Of a stretch of 64,000 nt of DNA, positions 17,214 to 25,556 are shown piece by piece (the stretch's first letter is position 1; each line of letters starts with the position of its first letter). Made by a program: the position numbers and the translations under genes. Source of the DNA: Indolivaga capnocytophagoides DSM 22835 (GTDB taxonomy: Bacteria; Bacteroidota; Bacteroidia; Bacteroidales; Dysgonomonadaceae); contig NZ_AUFL01000012.1 of NCBI RefSeq assembly GCF_000426485.1, forward strand, positions 62,001 through 126,000. The letters run 5' to 3'. The notes below the pieces were generated by a model that worked only from the letters and a program-made list of their open reading frames with translations, made no database searches and was not told the origin of the DNA.

Positions 17214-18995
17214 TTAGTCGATAAATGCCAGAATTTGGTTCTTCTGAACTTTAGCACCTTGTTTAGTTTCGATCTGAACGATCTTACCCGATTTAAGAGC
17301 TTTCACTTCTTCAATTCCGTAATAAGCCTGAATAAAACAGATTACATCGCCTTCTTTAACCTGAGTACCAACAACAGGAGCAGTAGAAGCATCAGCTAAA
17401 TCTATTTGCCAGATAACCTGTCCAGATACAGGAGTTTGTACAGGCTGTGCATCCGGATATTTTTCAGTAACTTTCTCTACATCGAAGTTAGGAACTTCCA
17501 CTACAGGACGTACCGAAATAATAGGAGCATTGGCTTTTTCTTTGGCTTTTTCCAAATCAGCATTGAAACGTTCCTTAGCCAAGCCCGATTTATAATCGCG
17601 GTACTGACGGTCGTGCATAGCTAATTCGAATAATTCCTCATCATCTTGTCCGTATTCCCAGCCGTTATCGTCCATTTCCTTGCGGAATGTATCAAGCGCA
17701 TCGGGATATTCTTCCTGAGGATTACCTGTATAGAATTCAAGATTCTTAGATTTTGCCAATTCAATGATTTCATCATCCAATTTACCGGGAAGTTCTCCAG
17801 CTCTTCCCAAAATCATATTCCAGCTGTCTTTGTCTATATTAGAGAAACGAGGCTGACCTTGTGCCATTGAGAAGATATTCATCAATGCGATATTTTTAGT
17901 ATACTGGCTGAATGGAGTAACCAAGGGAGGATATCCGAGTTTAGGCCAGATATAAGCAACTTCGTCAAATAGTTGTACAACCAAATCATTCAATGTCACT
18001 TCTGCTTTACCATTGTTGCGAAGAGCCATATTGATAGCCGAGTGCATTCCTTTCAGGTCAGCCATCATAGATCCCATCATACCTCCGGGAAGTCCGCAAC
18101 CGATAAGCAATGAGTTCATCAGTTTGTTAGACGGATCCATAAAGTATCCTAAGAAATCATCTACAAATTCCTGAGTCAATGCACGGGCTTCCATATAGGC
18201 CTTCATGTTGATATCGGGTACAGTAAAGCCGGCGTCTTTCAACATAGCCTGTAATGTAATGATATCAGGATGAACCATCCCCCATGAAATAGGCTCGATA
18301 GCTGCATCCAAATAATCAGCTCCGGCACGCGCAACTTCCAACATAGAAGCCACAGAGAAACCGGGTCCTGTATGTCCGTGATATTCAATAGGAATATTAG
18401 GGTGACGGTCTTTCAACGCCTTGGTTAGTTTTCCTAAAAATGCAGGACGACCAACTCCGGCCATATCTTTCAAGCAGAATTCATCTGCACCGAAATCCAC
18501 CAGTTTATCGGCATATGCCAGATAATAATCTACTGTATGAATAGGTGAGTGTGTAATACAAAGGGCTGTCTGAGAAATCATACCTGCTTCTTTCGCATAT
18601 TTTACCGAAAGCTCCAGATTACGAGCATCGTTCAATCCGTCAAACGAACGTGAAATATTGGTCCCTTGAGCACATTTTACTTTAAACATCAAGCGGCGCA
18701 CATCCTTCGGAACAGGATTCATACGCAAACCGTTAAGACCACGTTCCAACATGTGTGTCTGAATTCCTACCTCATTAAAAGGAGCAGTCCACTCACGAAC
18801 AGCCTTGTTCGGATTTTCTCCGTACATCAGATTTACCTGTTCGAAAGCCCCTCCGTTAGTTTCAACACGTGCAAAACATCCCATATCGATGATTACCGGA
18901 GCAATGCGTGTCAGTTGGTCTACACGAGGTTGGTATTTACCTGATGATTGCCACATATCACGATAAACGAGACTGAATTTGATTTCTCTTCCCAT
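17214..18995 (-). CDS. oadA: Pyruvate/oxaloacetate carboxyltransferase (OadA-like)
   Basis: 593 residues. SLVYRDMWQS at the N-terminus is a variant of the RDxxQS loop, and IPIEYHGHTGPGFSVASM carries metal-binding histidines of the TIM-barrel carboxyltransferase. The PYC/OADA region follows, then a linker with Pro/Val-rich sequence and a biotin-carrier-like domain at about 520-593. The expected AMKM biotin site is replaced by EVKA (Lys near 565). The ATG at 18995 matches the usual start; the open frame extends to 19031. No other decarboxylase subunit (beta or gamma) is adjacent. Confidence 0.85.
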   Translation of the reverse strand: MGREIKFSLVYRDMWQSSGKYQPRVDQLTRIAPVIIDMGCFARVETNGGAFEQVNLMYGENPNKAVREWTAPFNEVGIQTHMLERGLNGLRMNPVPKDVRRLMFKVKCAQGTNISRSFDGLNDARNLELSVKYAKEAGMISQTALCITHSPIHTVDYYLAYADKLVDFGADEFCLKDMAGVGRPAFLGKLTKALKDRHPNIPIEYHGHTGPGFSVASMLEVARAGADYLDAAIEPISWGMVHPDIITLQAMLKDAGFTVPDINMKAYMEARALTQEFVDDFLGYFMDPSNKLMNSLLIGCGLPGGMMGSMMADLKGMHSAINMALRNNGKAEVTLNDLVVQLFDEVAYIWPKLGYPPLVTPFSQYTKNIALMNIFSMAQGQPRFSNIDKDSWNMILGRAGELPGKLDDEIIELAKSKNLEFYTGNPQEEYPDALDTFRKEMDDNGWEYGQDDEELFELAMHDRQYRDYKSGLAKERFNADLEKAKEKANAPIISVRPVVEVPNFDVEKVTEKYPDAQPVQTPVSGQVIWQIDLADASTAPVVGTQVKEGDVICFIQAYYGIEEVKALKSGKIVQIETKQGAKVQKNQILAFID

Positions 18996-19473
18996 AGCGT
19001 ATTTATAATAAAGTTTTAAAGACCGAACCAATCAGTTTCGATAATAAGAAACGGTCTTAAAATTAAGATGAATTCTATTGCATTTTTTAGAGGTCACAGA
19101 CCTTTTTAATTAACTTACTTTCTAAAGATTATACCATAGGATACTCTCTTTTGCTAAGCATACTACAAATTTAAAAGTTTCCTTTCAAATAAGAGAACAA
19201 TTTAAGATATTAAAATTATCAATTTGATATAAAAAAATATGATAAAATCAAAAACTGCACTATTACATAAAAAGTGTGCAATAAAATTCGTCTTCGAATA
19301 TATTATATTGCTAAATATAGGTTACAATCTGATATAGAACCCTATGGAAAAGAACAGGCTCATGAAATAAAAATAATTTTCATTTTTTTCATTTTCGCTT
19401 ATGGAATAATAAACACAGATGACTCTATTAGGTAAAAGGATAAAAAAGTATAAACCATTTAAATCTTATAGTC
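18996..19473. other. AT-rich divergent intergenic region
   Basis: Separates the divergent carboxyltransferase and exbD genes. It contains palindrome copy R8 at 19090-19104 and otherwise only AT-rich sequence with long A runs. No small gene is supported. Confidence 0.5.
19090..19104 (-). repeat. 5'-UTR palindrome, copy R8
   Basis: GAGGTCACAGACCTT, 95 bases before the carboxyltransferase ATG. The body of the family is only weakly visible beyond it. Confidence 0.5.
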
Positions 19474-20115
19474 ATGGCAGCAATCGATACCAACACCAAC
19501 AATGGCGGCAAAAGAAAAGGTCAACCAACCAAGTTAAATCTAAAAGTAGATTTCACACCCATGGTAGATATGAATATGCTGCTGATTACTTTCTTTATGT
19601 TCTGTACAACTTTGGCTACCCCTAAAGTAATGGATGTAATAATGCCGACAAAAGAAAGCGATCCTAAAAATCCGACTGAAACTCCGGAATCCAAAACCCT
19701 AACCTTGCTGTTAAGCGAAAACGGCAAAGTATTTTACTATTGGGGAATACCGGACTATAACAACAATGCGACTTTGAAAGAAACAACAGTAGAATCCGGG
19801 CTACGGAATATCTTACTCGAAAGGAATACTCATATTACAGCTCAGGCCAATGAATTAAAGGAAAAGAAACGTAATAAACAAATAACAGATGAAGAATTCA
19901 AAGCTAAAGTATCTGAAATAAAGAAATCAAAAGAAAACCTGACTGTAATTGTAAAGCCGACCGACAAATCAAATTACAGCTCATTAGTCAGAACTCTGGA
20001 CGAAATGCAAATTTGTAATATCGGACGCTATGCGATAGTAAATGTAGCCGAGGGCGATAAATTTTTATTAGACAATAAAAACAACAATTATATAGCACAA
20101 GCAACGAAAGACTAA
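19474..20115 (+). CDS. exbD: ExbD/TolR-type biopolymer transporter
   Basis: 213 residues. A polar N-terminus leads to a transmembrane helix at about 27-50 with the conserved proton-pathway Asp at 32 (DFTPMVDMNMLLITFFMF). The long periplasmic part (about 70-213) is charged and includes a coiled segment. ExbD normally works with ExbB and TonB, but none is next to it here. Flanked by a divergent gene upstream and a convergent gldD downstream, it is a stand-alone gene. Confidence 0.85.
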   Translation: MAAIDTNTNNGGKRKGQPTKLNLKVDFTPMVDMNMLLITFFMFCTTLATPKVMDVIMPTKESDPKNPTETPESKTLTLLLSENGKVFYYWGIPDYNNNATLKETTVESGLRNILLERNTHITAQANELKEKKRNKQITDEEFKAKVSEIKKSKENLTVIVKPTDKSNYSSLVRTLDEMQICNIGRYAIVNVAEGDKFLLDNKNNNYIAQATKD

Positions 20116-20140
20116 CCTCTTTATTACTACTTTTGATTGT

Positions 20141-20175
20141 AGCCGTACGGATGAGCCAGTCTCTGAAGTACGGCT
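20141..20175. terminator. Bidirectional terminator, exbD/gldD
   Basis: AGCCGTAC at 20141-20148 pairs with GTACGGCT at 20168-20175. It overlaps the gldD stop codon and serves both converging genes. Confidence 0.55.
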
Positions 20176-20780
20176 TATTTTATGAAATGAGACCATGATA
20201 AGGTTTCCATTAAATGCTCAACATCTTTCCTTACCATTTCAGTGACCGGAGCAACCGAGTCTATATTTATCCGCTTAGTTCCGGATTCATAATACAGCGA
20301 GCCACGAAGAAAATTTGCAATACTGTCTGTTACATAAAACTGAATAGGTGTAGCCACATCTCCATGGATCTGATAAAGAATGCCTGAGACATTATTATCT
20401 TCACTTACATATTGCTGCTGATCAATGCCGTCAGCCATCGAAACATGACTGTATACCAAGTGATGATTATCTTCCAGTGCTTTCGCCAGACCATCTTTTT
20501 TTAATGGTAGATAAGTACAATGGATTACAGCATTATAAGAGGGGTATGATATATCGAACCATAACTCGGAATCGCTTCTTCCGCTACTTGATATCTGTAT
20601 TTTTGCTAAATTGGAATGAAATAGTAAAAACCGATCAAACTGGTATTCACTGTAGTTATAAATCGGTATCTCAATACGCCCATACTCTACGAACTTGGGT
20701 ACAGGTGCTCTATTATTGCACCCTGTAAATACAAATAATAAGAATAAAAAAAATGCAGATAAGGTTACAGACCTTTTCAT
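20175..20780 (-). CDS. gldD: Gliding-motility-type lipoprotein GldD
   Basis: 201 residues. The signal peptide ends LLFVFTGC, a lipobox with Cys21. ELWFDISYPSYNAVIHCTY, DNNVSGILYQIHGDVATP and FLRGSLYYESGTKRINIDSVAP match GldD, a lipoprotein of the gliding/type IX secretion gene set. I chose the ATG at 20780. The first codons (MKRSVTL) are coded by a dispersed palindrome. It lies downstream of ssb; many Bacteroidetes have gldE between ssb and gldD, but there is none here. Confidence 0.9.
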   Translation of the reverse strand: MKRSVTLSAFFLFLLFVFTGCNNRAPVPKFVEYGRIEIPIYNYSEYQFDRFLLFHSNLAKIQISSSGRSDSELWFDISYPSYNAVIHCTYLPLKKDGLAKALEDNHHLVYSHVSMADGIDQQQYVSEDNNVSGILYQIHGDVATPIQFYVTDSIANFLRGSLYYESGTKRINIDSVAPVTEMVRKDVEHLMETLSWSHFIK

Positions 20781-20850
20781 TGATTTTATAAACATAACAG
20801 CAACAGATCGTTATATTTCCGGAGTATCATTAAATATTTTTTATTATTTA
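20761..20850 (-). repeat. Dispersed 5'-palindrome element, copy R4
   Basis: AAGGTTACAGACCTT at 20761-20775 is inside the first codons of gldD. The body runs to ATCATTAAATATTTTTT near 20827-20845. On the minus strand TATGTTTA sits at the -7 position, so a transcript would start a few bases before the gldD ATG. Confidence 0.65.
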
Positions 20851-20878
20851 ACAACTTACCTGCATTTTTACATCAAAA

Positions 20879-21346
20879 TCAGAATGGTAAATCATCCACT
20901 TCATCTGCTGATGTTTGTTGCGGTGTACTCATTGATTGTGAAGACGACTGACTCTGTCCCATTGGAGCTTGCTGTCCAAAAGACGAACCGGAAGCATCTG
21001 ACATACCTTCGCCACGTTTTCCCAACAATTCCATATTGTCGGCATATATCTCTACAACATAACGTTTCACCCCATTCTGATCGTCATACGAACGGGTTCT
21101 GATACGTCCTTCGATATATAATTGAGTGCCTTTCTTTACAAATTGCTCCGCTACTTTAGCAAGACCTCTCCAACATACAATGTTATGCCACTCGGTACGG
21201 TCGGGCACTTGTGTTCCGTTTGCTGCGGTGTATCCCCGTTCGGTTGTGGCAAGAGGGAAATTCACTACTGCACTTCCATTATCAAAATATCTGATATCCG
21301 GATCTTTTCCTACATTACCGACTAGTATTACTTTATTTACAGACAT
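20879..21346 (-). CDS. ssb: Single-stranded DNA-binding protein
   Basis: 155 residues. The OB-fold core (VILVGNVGKDPDIRYF, TEWHNIVCWRGLAKVAEQF, KKGTQLYIEGRIRTRSYDDQ) is followed by a Gln/Ser-rich linker and the acidic tip DDLPF that recruits partner proteins. It binds single-stranded DNA as a tetramer. It lies 99 bases upstream of gldD on the same strand, an arrangement often seen in Bacteroidetes. Confidence 0.95.
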   Translation of the reverse strand: MSVNKVILVGNVGKDPDIRYFDNGSAVVNFPLATTERGYTAANGTQVPDRTEWHNIVCWRGLAKVAEQFVKKGTQLYIEGRIRTRSYDDQNGVKRYVVEIYADNMELLGKRGEGMSDASGSSFGQQAPMGQSQSSSQSMSTPQQTSADEVDDLPF

Positions 21347-21432
21347 ATAACTTATTGTATTATGGTATAAAACCTATTTTTATTCATTTCTTACAAGAGA
21401 ACAAATATAAAAATATTTTTTCACATGATGGT

Positions 21433-21966
21433 TTATTCATCGCTTTCTTCCTCCCATGGATTAACCTGAAGAATCATCACTCCTTTTTGAAAAAATAAAG
21501 AATTAGGATACGAAACGATCTCTCCTTCTTTAGTCCTTAAATGAGTATGAAAAGCAAGAATGTCTTCGACTTTAGCATCAAACGGAATATCTTTATCTAC
21601 AATACGGATATAATCTCCAATCTTGAACGGGGTTGTAAAAAAGATAATAATTCCGGCGGTAATATTGCTCAGCATCGACCACTGTGCAAACAAAGCCACG
21701 CCTATTACCGCGAATATTGAAGATAAAGCAACCAATAAGTTATGCGGATCAACTCCCCAGATAATAATCAATATGATAAAAGCAAGACAATTGACAGTCA
21801 CTGCAAAAATACGGACAACCTGACCTGTTCGGTTTTCGGTTTTCCCTTTCATGAAAGCGTATTTTCTCAATACGGTTTTCGTTAAATGCCTTATCACAGG
21901 AGTAGCGACCAATACTGAAATAGTAGCTACAATCTGCACAAAATATTCATTTATAATATCCATCAT
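21433..21966 (-). CDS. Small MscS-family mechanosensitive channel
   Basis: 177 residues, shorter than E. coli MscS because the C-terminal domain ends soon after the beta domain. Three hydrophobic helices cover residues 8-125 and include the pore helix LFAQWSMLSNITAGIIIFFTTP. The beta domain continues with FKIGDYIRIVDKD and TKEGEIVSYPNSLFFQKGV. The acidic tail is EEESDE. It probably opens on hypo-osmotic shock, but could be a homologue with another role. A dispersed palindrome element lies 25 bases before the start. Confidence 0.85.
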   Translation of the reverse strand: MMDIINEYFVQIVATISVLVATPVIRHLTKTVLRKYAFMKGKTENRTGQVVRIFAVTVNCLAFIILIIIWGVDPHNLLVALSSIFAVIGVALFAQWSMLSNITAGIIIFFTTPFKIGDYIRIVDKDIPFDAKVEDILAFHTHLRTKEGEIVSYPNSLFFQKGVMILQVNPWEEESDE

Positions 21967-21990
21967 ATACTTAACTCTTTTATCAGAAAT

Positions 21991-22081
21991 AAGGTCTCAG
22001 TCCTTTTTATTGTCCATCCAAACATAACAGCAACAGCCTGTTATTCATTTAAAATACGACTTTAATACTTCCTATTATTTA
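21991..22081 (-). repeat. Dispersed 5'-palindrome element, copy R5
   Basis: AAGGTCTCAGTCCTT at 21991-22005, with the body reaching CTTTAATACTTCC near 22060. On the minus strand TATGTTTG is a perfect TAnnTTTG 14 bases before the palindrome, the clearest promoter in the family. Confidence 0.7.
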
Positions 22082-22112
22082 AAAAGGACAGATTAATCAA
22101 TCCATCCTTTTT
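22081..22112 (-). terminator. Terminator after the ferritin gene
   Basis: AAAAAGGA at 22081-22088 and TCCTTTTT at 22105-22112, about 50 bases after the ferritin stop. The stem supplies T-rich sequence on the minus strand. Confidence 0.5.
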
Positions 22113-22164
22113 ACTATTATCTATTTATAAACTCGTTTACTGATAAATAAACAGGTCTCATACT

Positions 22165-22671
22165 TTAGAAAGAAAGTGGAGAATATTTTCTCGATTTCAG
22201 TTCTTTATCAAGAGTATATATACCGAAGCCGTTATCTTTGATCATTTCAAGGCTGTCGATATATTCCTGTGCAGTTTCTTCTTCTTCAACTTGTTCGTCG
22301 ATAAACCACTTCAACATAGATCCGGTAGCATAATCTTTTTCTTCATTAGCTAATGTCATCAGATTATCGATCAGTGCTGTCACATGTTTTTCGTGAGCCA
22401 ACGCAGCTTTAAATGCATCGATCGGCGAAGCCCATGAATGAGGCACTTCTTTAATAGGCAGGATAGTTACTTCACCACCTCTGGACACTATATAATCGAA
22501 AAATCTCATAGCATGATCATTTTCTTCCAAAGCCTGCACTTTGAACCAATTAGCAAAGCCTGATTTACCTTCTTTAGCAAAATGAGCCGACATAGAAAGG
22601 TATAAATAACCAGACCAAAACTCTGCATTAATTTGCTTATTTAATGCTTCTTCTACTTTCTTACTTAACAT
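22165..22671 (-). CDS. ftnA: Ferritin (non-haem iron storage)
   Basis: 168 residues, the normal length of bacterial ferritin. The ferroxidase residues fit: QINAEFWSGYLYLSMSAHF, KVQALEENDHAMRFFDY and FIDEQVEEEETAQEYID carry the Glu/His ligands. A 24-subunit cage that oxidises and stores iron. A perfect -7 element (TATCTTTG) stands 46 bases upstream, and a terminator follows the gene. Single-gene unit. Confidence 0.95.
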   Translation of the reverse strand: MLSKKVEEALNKQINAEFWSGYLYLSMSAHFAKEGKSGFANWFKVQALEENDHAMRFFDYIVSRGGEVTILPIKEVPHSWASPIDAFKAALAHEKHVTALIDNLMTLANEEKDYATGSMLKWFIDEQVEEEETAQEYIDSLEMIKDNGFGIYTLDKELKSRKYSPLSF

Positions 22672-22717
22672 AATGACGAATTTTGTAATTTAATAATATT
22701 TTGACTTATGACATTTA

Positions 22718-22725
22718 CAAAGATA
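22718..22725 (-). promoter_or_regulatory. Ferritin promoter, -7 element
   Basis: On the minus strand TATCTTTG, a perfect match to TAnnTTTG, 46 bases before the ATG. Confidence 0.6.
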
Positions 22726-22792
22726 TACGATTTCAAATAAAAGACACATTCGTTTTCTTTCAAAAGGTCTATCATTATATCGAAAAAATCTA

Positions 22793-23548
22793 TTACCAGC
22801 TACGTCCTGCTCCGCCGCCGCCAAAGCTTCCGCCACCGCCGCCGCCGAAGCCTCCTCGTGACCCGCCACCAAAACTTCCACCGCCAAATCCACCGATAAT
22901 CGGGGGAAAGAATCCACCTCCGGAGGAACGATTTCCACGATTATTGCGATTGATTTTACTCATGAAATAAATAAACAGCAGAATTAATATCACACTGATG
23001 ACCGTTTCGGTTGTACCCGGTCCTTCGTCTTCTTCCGGATCAGCCTGAAATTGTCCGGACAAATAATTAATCATTGCCTGTACCGCATCTTTTGTCCCTG
23101 TATAATAATCGTTCTGACGAAATGAAGGTATCATATAATTATCTATAATACGACCAACACGAGCATCGTTGAGCTTTTCTTCGAGGCCATAACCTGTAGC
23201 GATAAAAACATCACCACGGCTATTACCGATCTTAGGCTTTATCAGTATCACCGCTCCGTTATTTTTGCTTTTCTGACCTATACCCCATTTTTCACCCAAG
23301 CGGAAAGCATAATCAGATGCAGCATATCCACCCAAATCTTTAACCGAAACCACATATATCTGGGTTGAAGTTGAGTCGTTGTAATCAAGCAGCATTTTTT
23401 CGAGTTTGGCTTTCTCCTCATTACTGAATATTCCGGCAAAATCATTTACTAAACGAGGCGGAGACATCGGTTCGGGAATATCCTGTCCGAAAACAACAGC
23501 CGGAAACAGGAATACAAACAGGAGCATTATTGAACGAATAATCTTCAT
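22793..23548 (-). CDS. TPM-domain (YgcG-type) exported protein
   Basis: 251 residues. A cleavable signal peptide (residues 1-22, ending VVFGQ) precedes a TPM domain (VNDFAGIFSNEEKAKLEKML, TGYGLEEKLNDARVGRII). A transmembrane helix lies at about 190-207, followed by a glycine-rich tail (GGGSFGGGGAGRSW). Proteins of this sort are often next to lemA, as here. They are associated with membrane or photosystem repair in plants; in bacteria function is unclear. I start at the second in-frame ATG at 23548. Confidence 0.85.
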   Translation of the reverse strand: MKIIRSIMLLFVFLFPAVVFGQDIPEPMSPPRLVNDFAGIFSNEEKAKLEKMLLDYNDSTSTQIYVVSVKDLGGYAASDYAFRLGEKWGIGQKSKNNGAVILIKPKIGNSRGDVFIATGYGLEEKLNDARVGRIIDNYMIPSFRQNDYYTGTKDAVQAMINYLSGQFQADPEEDEGPGTTETVISVILILLFIYFMSKINRNNRGNRSSGGGFFPPIIGGFGGGSFGGGSRGGFGGGGGGSFGGGGAGRSW

Positions 23549-23572
23549 AATCAATAAATTCAATGATATGCA

Positions 23573-23606
23573 ATAGGTTCGACATATTTCTGCGTGTCGA
23601 ACCTAT
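23573..23606 (-). other. Strong hairpin between lemA and the TPM gene
   Basis: Twelve-base arms ATAGGTTCGACA and TGTCGAACCTAT enclose a 10-base loop. There is no T-run on the minus strand, so it looks more like an mRNA processing or stabilising stem than a terminator. Confidence 0.5.
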
Positions 23607-23634
23607 CTTTTAAGTAACAAATAGATCTATGACC

Positions 23635-24216
23635 TTAGAACTCAACTTTAGGAGCTGTCTGGCTACCTGCTTCAGCTTCGAAATATCCTTTCTTGGTAAA
23701 TCCGAACCATCCCGCCCATATAGTCTGAGGAAACTGTCTGATATACTGATTGTAATCTTTTACGATCTCATTATATTTATTTCTCTCTACTGATATGCGA
23801 TTTTCTGTCCCGGCCAACTCATCCTGCAAAGCCAGAAAGTTTTGATTCGCTTTCAGATCCGGATATTGCTCCTGAACCATAAGCAGTTTACCTAAGGCAG
23901 CACTCAGTTGTCCTTGAGCCTGTTGATATTTTTGTATATTTTCTTCGGTCAGATCATCGGCATTAACGGTTACCTGTGTAGCTTTAGCACGGGCTTCCAC
24001 CACTTCTTTCAATGTATTTTCCTCGTGCGAGGCATACCCTTTCACTGTAGAAACAAGATTTGGAATCAAATCGGCACGACGCTGGTAAGCGTTCTGGACT
24101 TGTCCCCATTGAGCAGAAGAAGCCTCCTGTTTGTCAACCATTGAGTTGTATGAACAACTGGAAAATAAGACTGAAATGAAAACAGCCAAAAGCAAAACAA
24201 TATTAGTTCTTTTCAT
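23635..24216 (-). CDS. lemA: LemA-family lipoprotein
   Basis: 193 residues. The signal peptide ends LFSSCS, a lipobox with Cys21. The body is the LemA three-helix bundle: QWGQVQNAYQRRADLIPNLV, KEVVEARAKATQV, SVERNKYNEIVKDYNQYIRQ and the tail FPQTIWAGWFGFTKKGYF. Located 86 bases upstream of the TPM gene, a common pairing. Function is unclear; LemA proteins have been linked to cell-envelope stress signalling. Confidence 0.9.
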   Translation of the reverse strand: MKRTNIVLLLAVFISVLFSSCSYNSMVDKQEASSAQWGQVQNAYQRRADLIPNLVSTVKGYASHEENTLKEVVEARAKATQVTVNADDLTEENIQKYQQAQGQLSAALGKLLMVQEQYPDLKANQNFLALQDELAGTENRISVERNKYNEIVKDYNQYIRQFPQTIWAGWFGFTKKGYFEAEAGSQTAPKVEF

Positions 24217-24467
24217 GTATCTTTATGTTTTAATAATTGATTAAAATTAGTAATCTTTTTTTCTTATCAGAACTTGTTGCCCCAATTATTTATATAAACC
24301 TTATAAAATAAGTAACAGAAAGCATTTAATGTGTATATTCATATTGGTTAAACACACAACAATAAAACTTGTTTATTTTAGCTTTCATTTTTCCAAAAAT
24401 CACTCATATCATCCTTATTTTTAGCTTTTATGATAAGCTCAACTAAGCCACTTTATTAAATTTTATA
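24217..24467. other. Intergenic region between lemA and cassette A
   Basis: AT-rich divergent region. On the minus strand CATTAAATGCTTTCTGTTAC near 24312-24331 resembles the outer end of the dispersed palindrome element without the palindrome. No gene is visible before the cassette A promoter. Confidence 0.45.
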
Positions 24468-24475
24468 TATATTTG
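24468..24475 (+). promoter_or_regulatory. Cassette A promoter, -7 element
   Basis: TATATTTG, a perfect TAnnTTTG, followed by the GCCA also seen in cassettes B and C. It is 31 bases before the ATG of the leader ORF. The -33 TTTG is not clear here, unlike in B. Confidence 0.6.
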
Positions 24476-24505
24476 CCATTGAAATCAATCTATTGATATA
24501 TATCC

Positions 24506-24951
<446 letters not shown>

Positions 24952-25545
24952 ATGAAAAAAATTTTCGCACTTATGCTCAATTTTACAGTTGTAGCAACAT
25001 TATCAGCACAGATAGGCATCAACACTCAAACACCTGATGCCAGTGCAGCTTTAGATGTAGTAAGTACAGACAAAGGGATGCTGATTCCCCGAATGACTAC
25101 TGCTCAAAAAACAGCGATCTCAACTCCTGCTGAAGGGTTGATAGTATATGACACAACTCTAAAATGTATTTCACAGAATGCAGGAACAACGACCTCTCCT
25201 GCTTGGGTTTGCCTGTCGTCAGTAGATGCGCAGAATATCTCTTTTTATATGCCATCCATTGCTATTGACGCTTCTTCTGTAGCTTCCGGGCAAACCCTCG
25301 ATCTGTATGAAGAATATAAAAAACAGTTTTCGGGAGCAACTCCTAGCCAATTCGCAAAGAGTACAGGTGCCCCTTCAACCATTCCATATTATCCGACTGC
25401 TGACAGTCTATACTATTACATCACTTATTACGATAATAATATTCTAAATATTAATAGCATTGATGCAAACGGAAAGGTATTGTACGATGTTTTGGCTGAA
25501 GCCGAGTATAGTTCTTTTATCACTGTTGTGTTTGTTATCAAATAA
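24952..25545 (+). CDS. Exported cassette protein A1 (IGINT family)
   Basis: 197 residues. Signal peptide ending TLSAQ at about residue 19, then IGINTQTPDASAALDV and KGMLIPRMTTAQKTAIS, a start typical of Bacteroidetes surface proteins. Two cysteines (KCIS and WVCLS) could pair. The C-terminal half is less conserved and ends FITVVFVIK. Cassette B's first protein (192 residues) is a close paralogue over the first 100 residues. The function is not known. It is preceded by the leader terminator and followed by the 481-residue gene after 11 bases. Confidence 0.8.
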   Translation: MKKIFALMLNFTVVATLSAQIGINTQTPDASAALDVVSTDKGMLIPRMTTAQKTAISTPAEGLIVYDTTLKCISQNAGTTTSPAWVCLSSVDAQNISFYMPSIAIDASSVASGQTLDLYEEYKKQFSGATPSQFAKSTGAPSTIPYYPTADSLYYYITYYDNNILNINSIDANGKVLYDVLAEAEYSSFITVVFVIK

Positions 25546-25556
25546 ATTAAAAAATC

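Noticed and set aside
22150-22164. Another copy of the palindrome (ACAGGTCTCATAC)
   Set aside because: Only half of the inverted repeat is present, downstream of ferritin; probably chance.
22690-22970. Gly/Pro-rich ORFs on both strands at the TPM gene end
   Set aside because: Shadows of the glycine-rich tail of the TPM gene.
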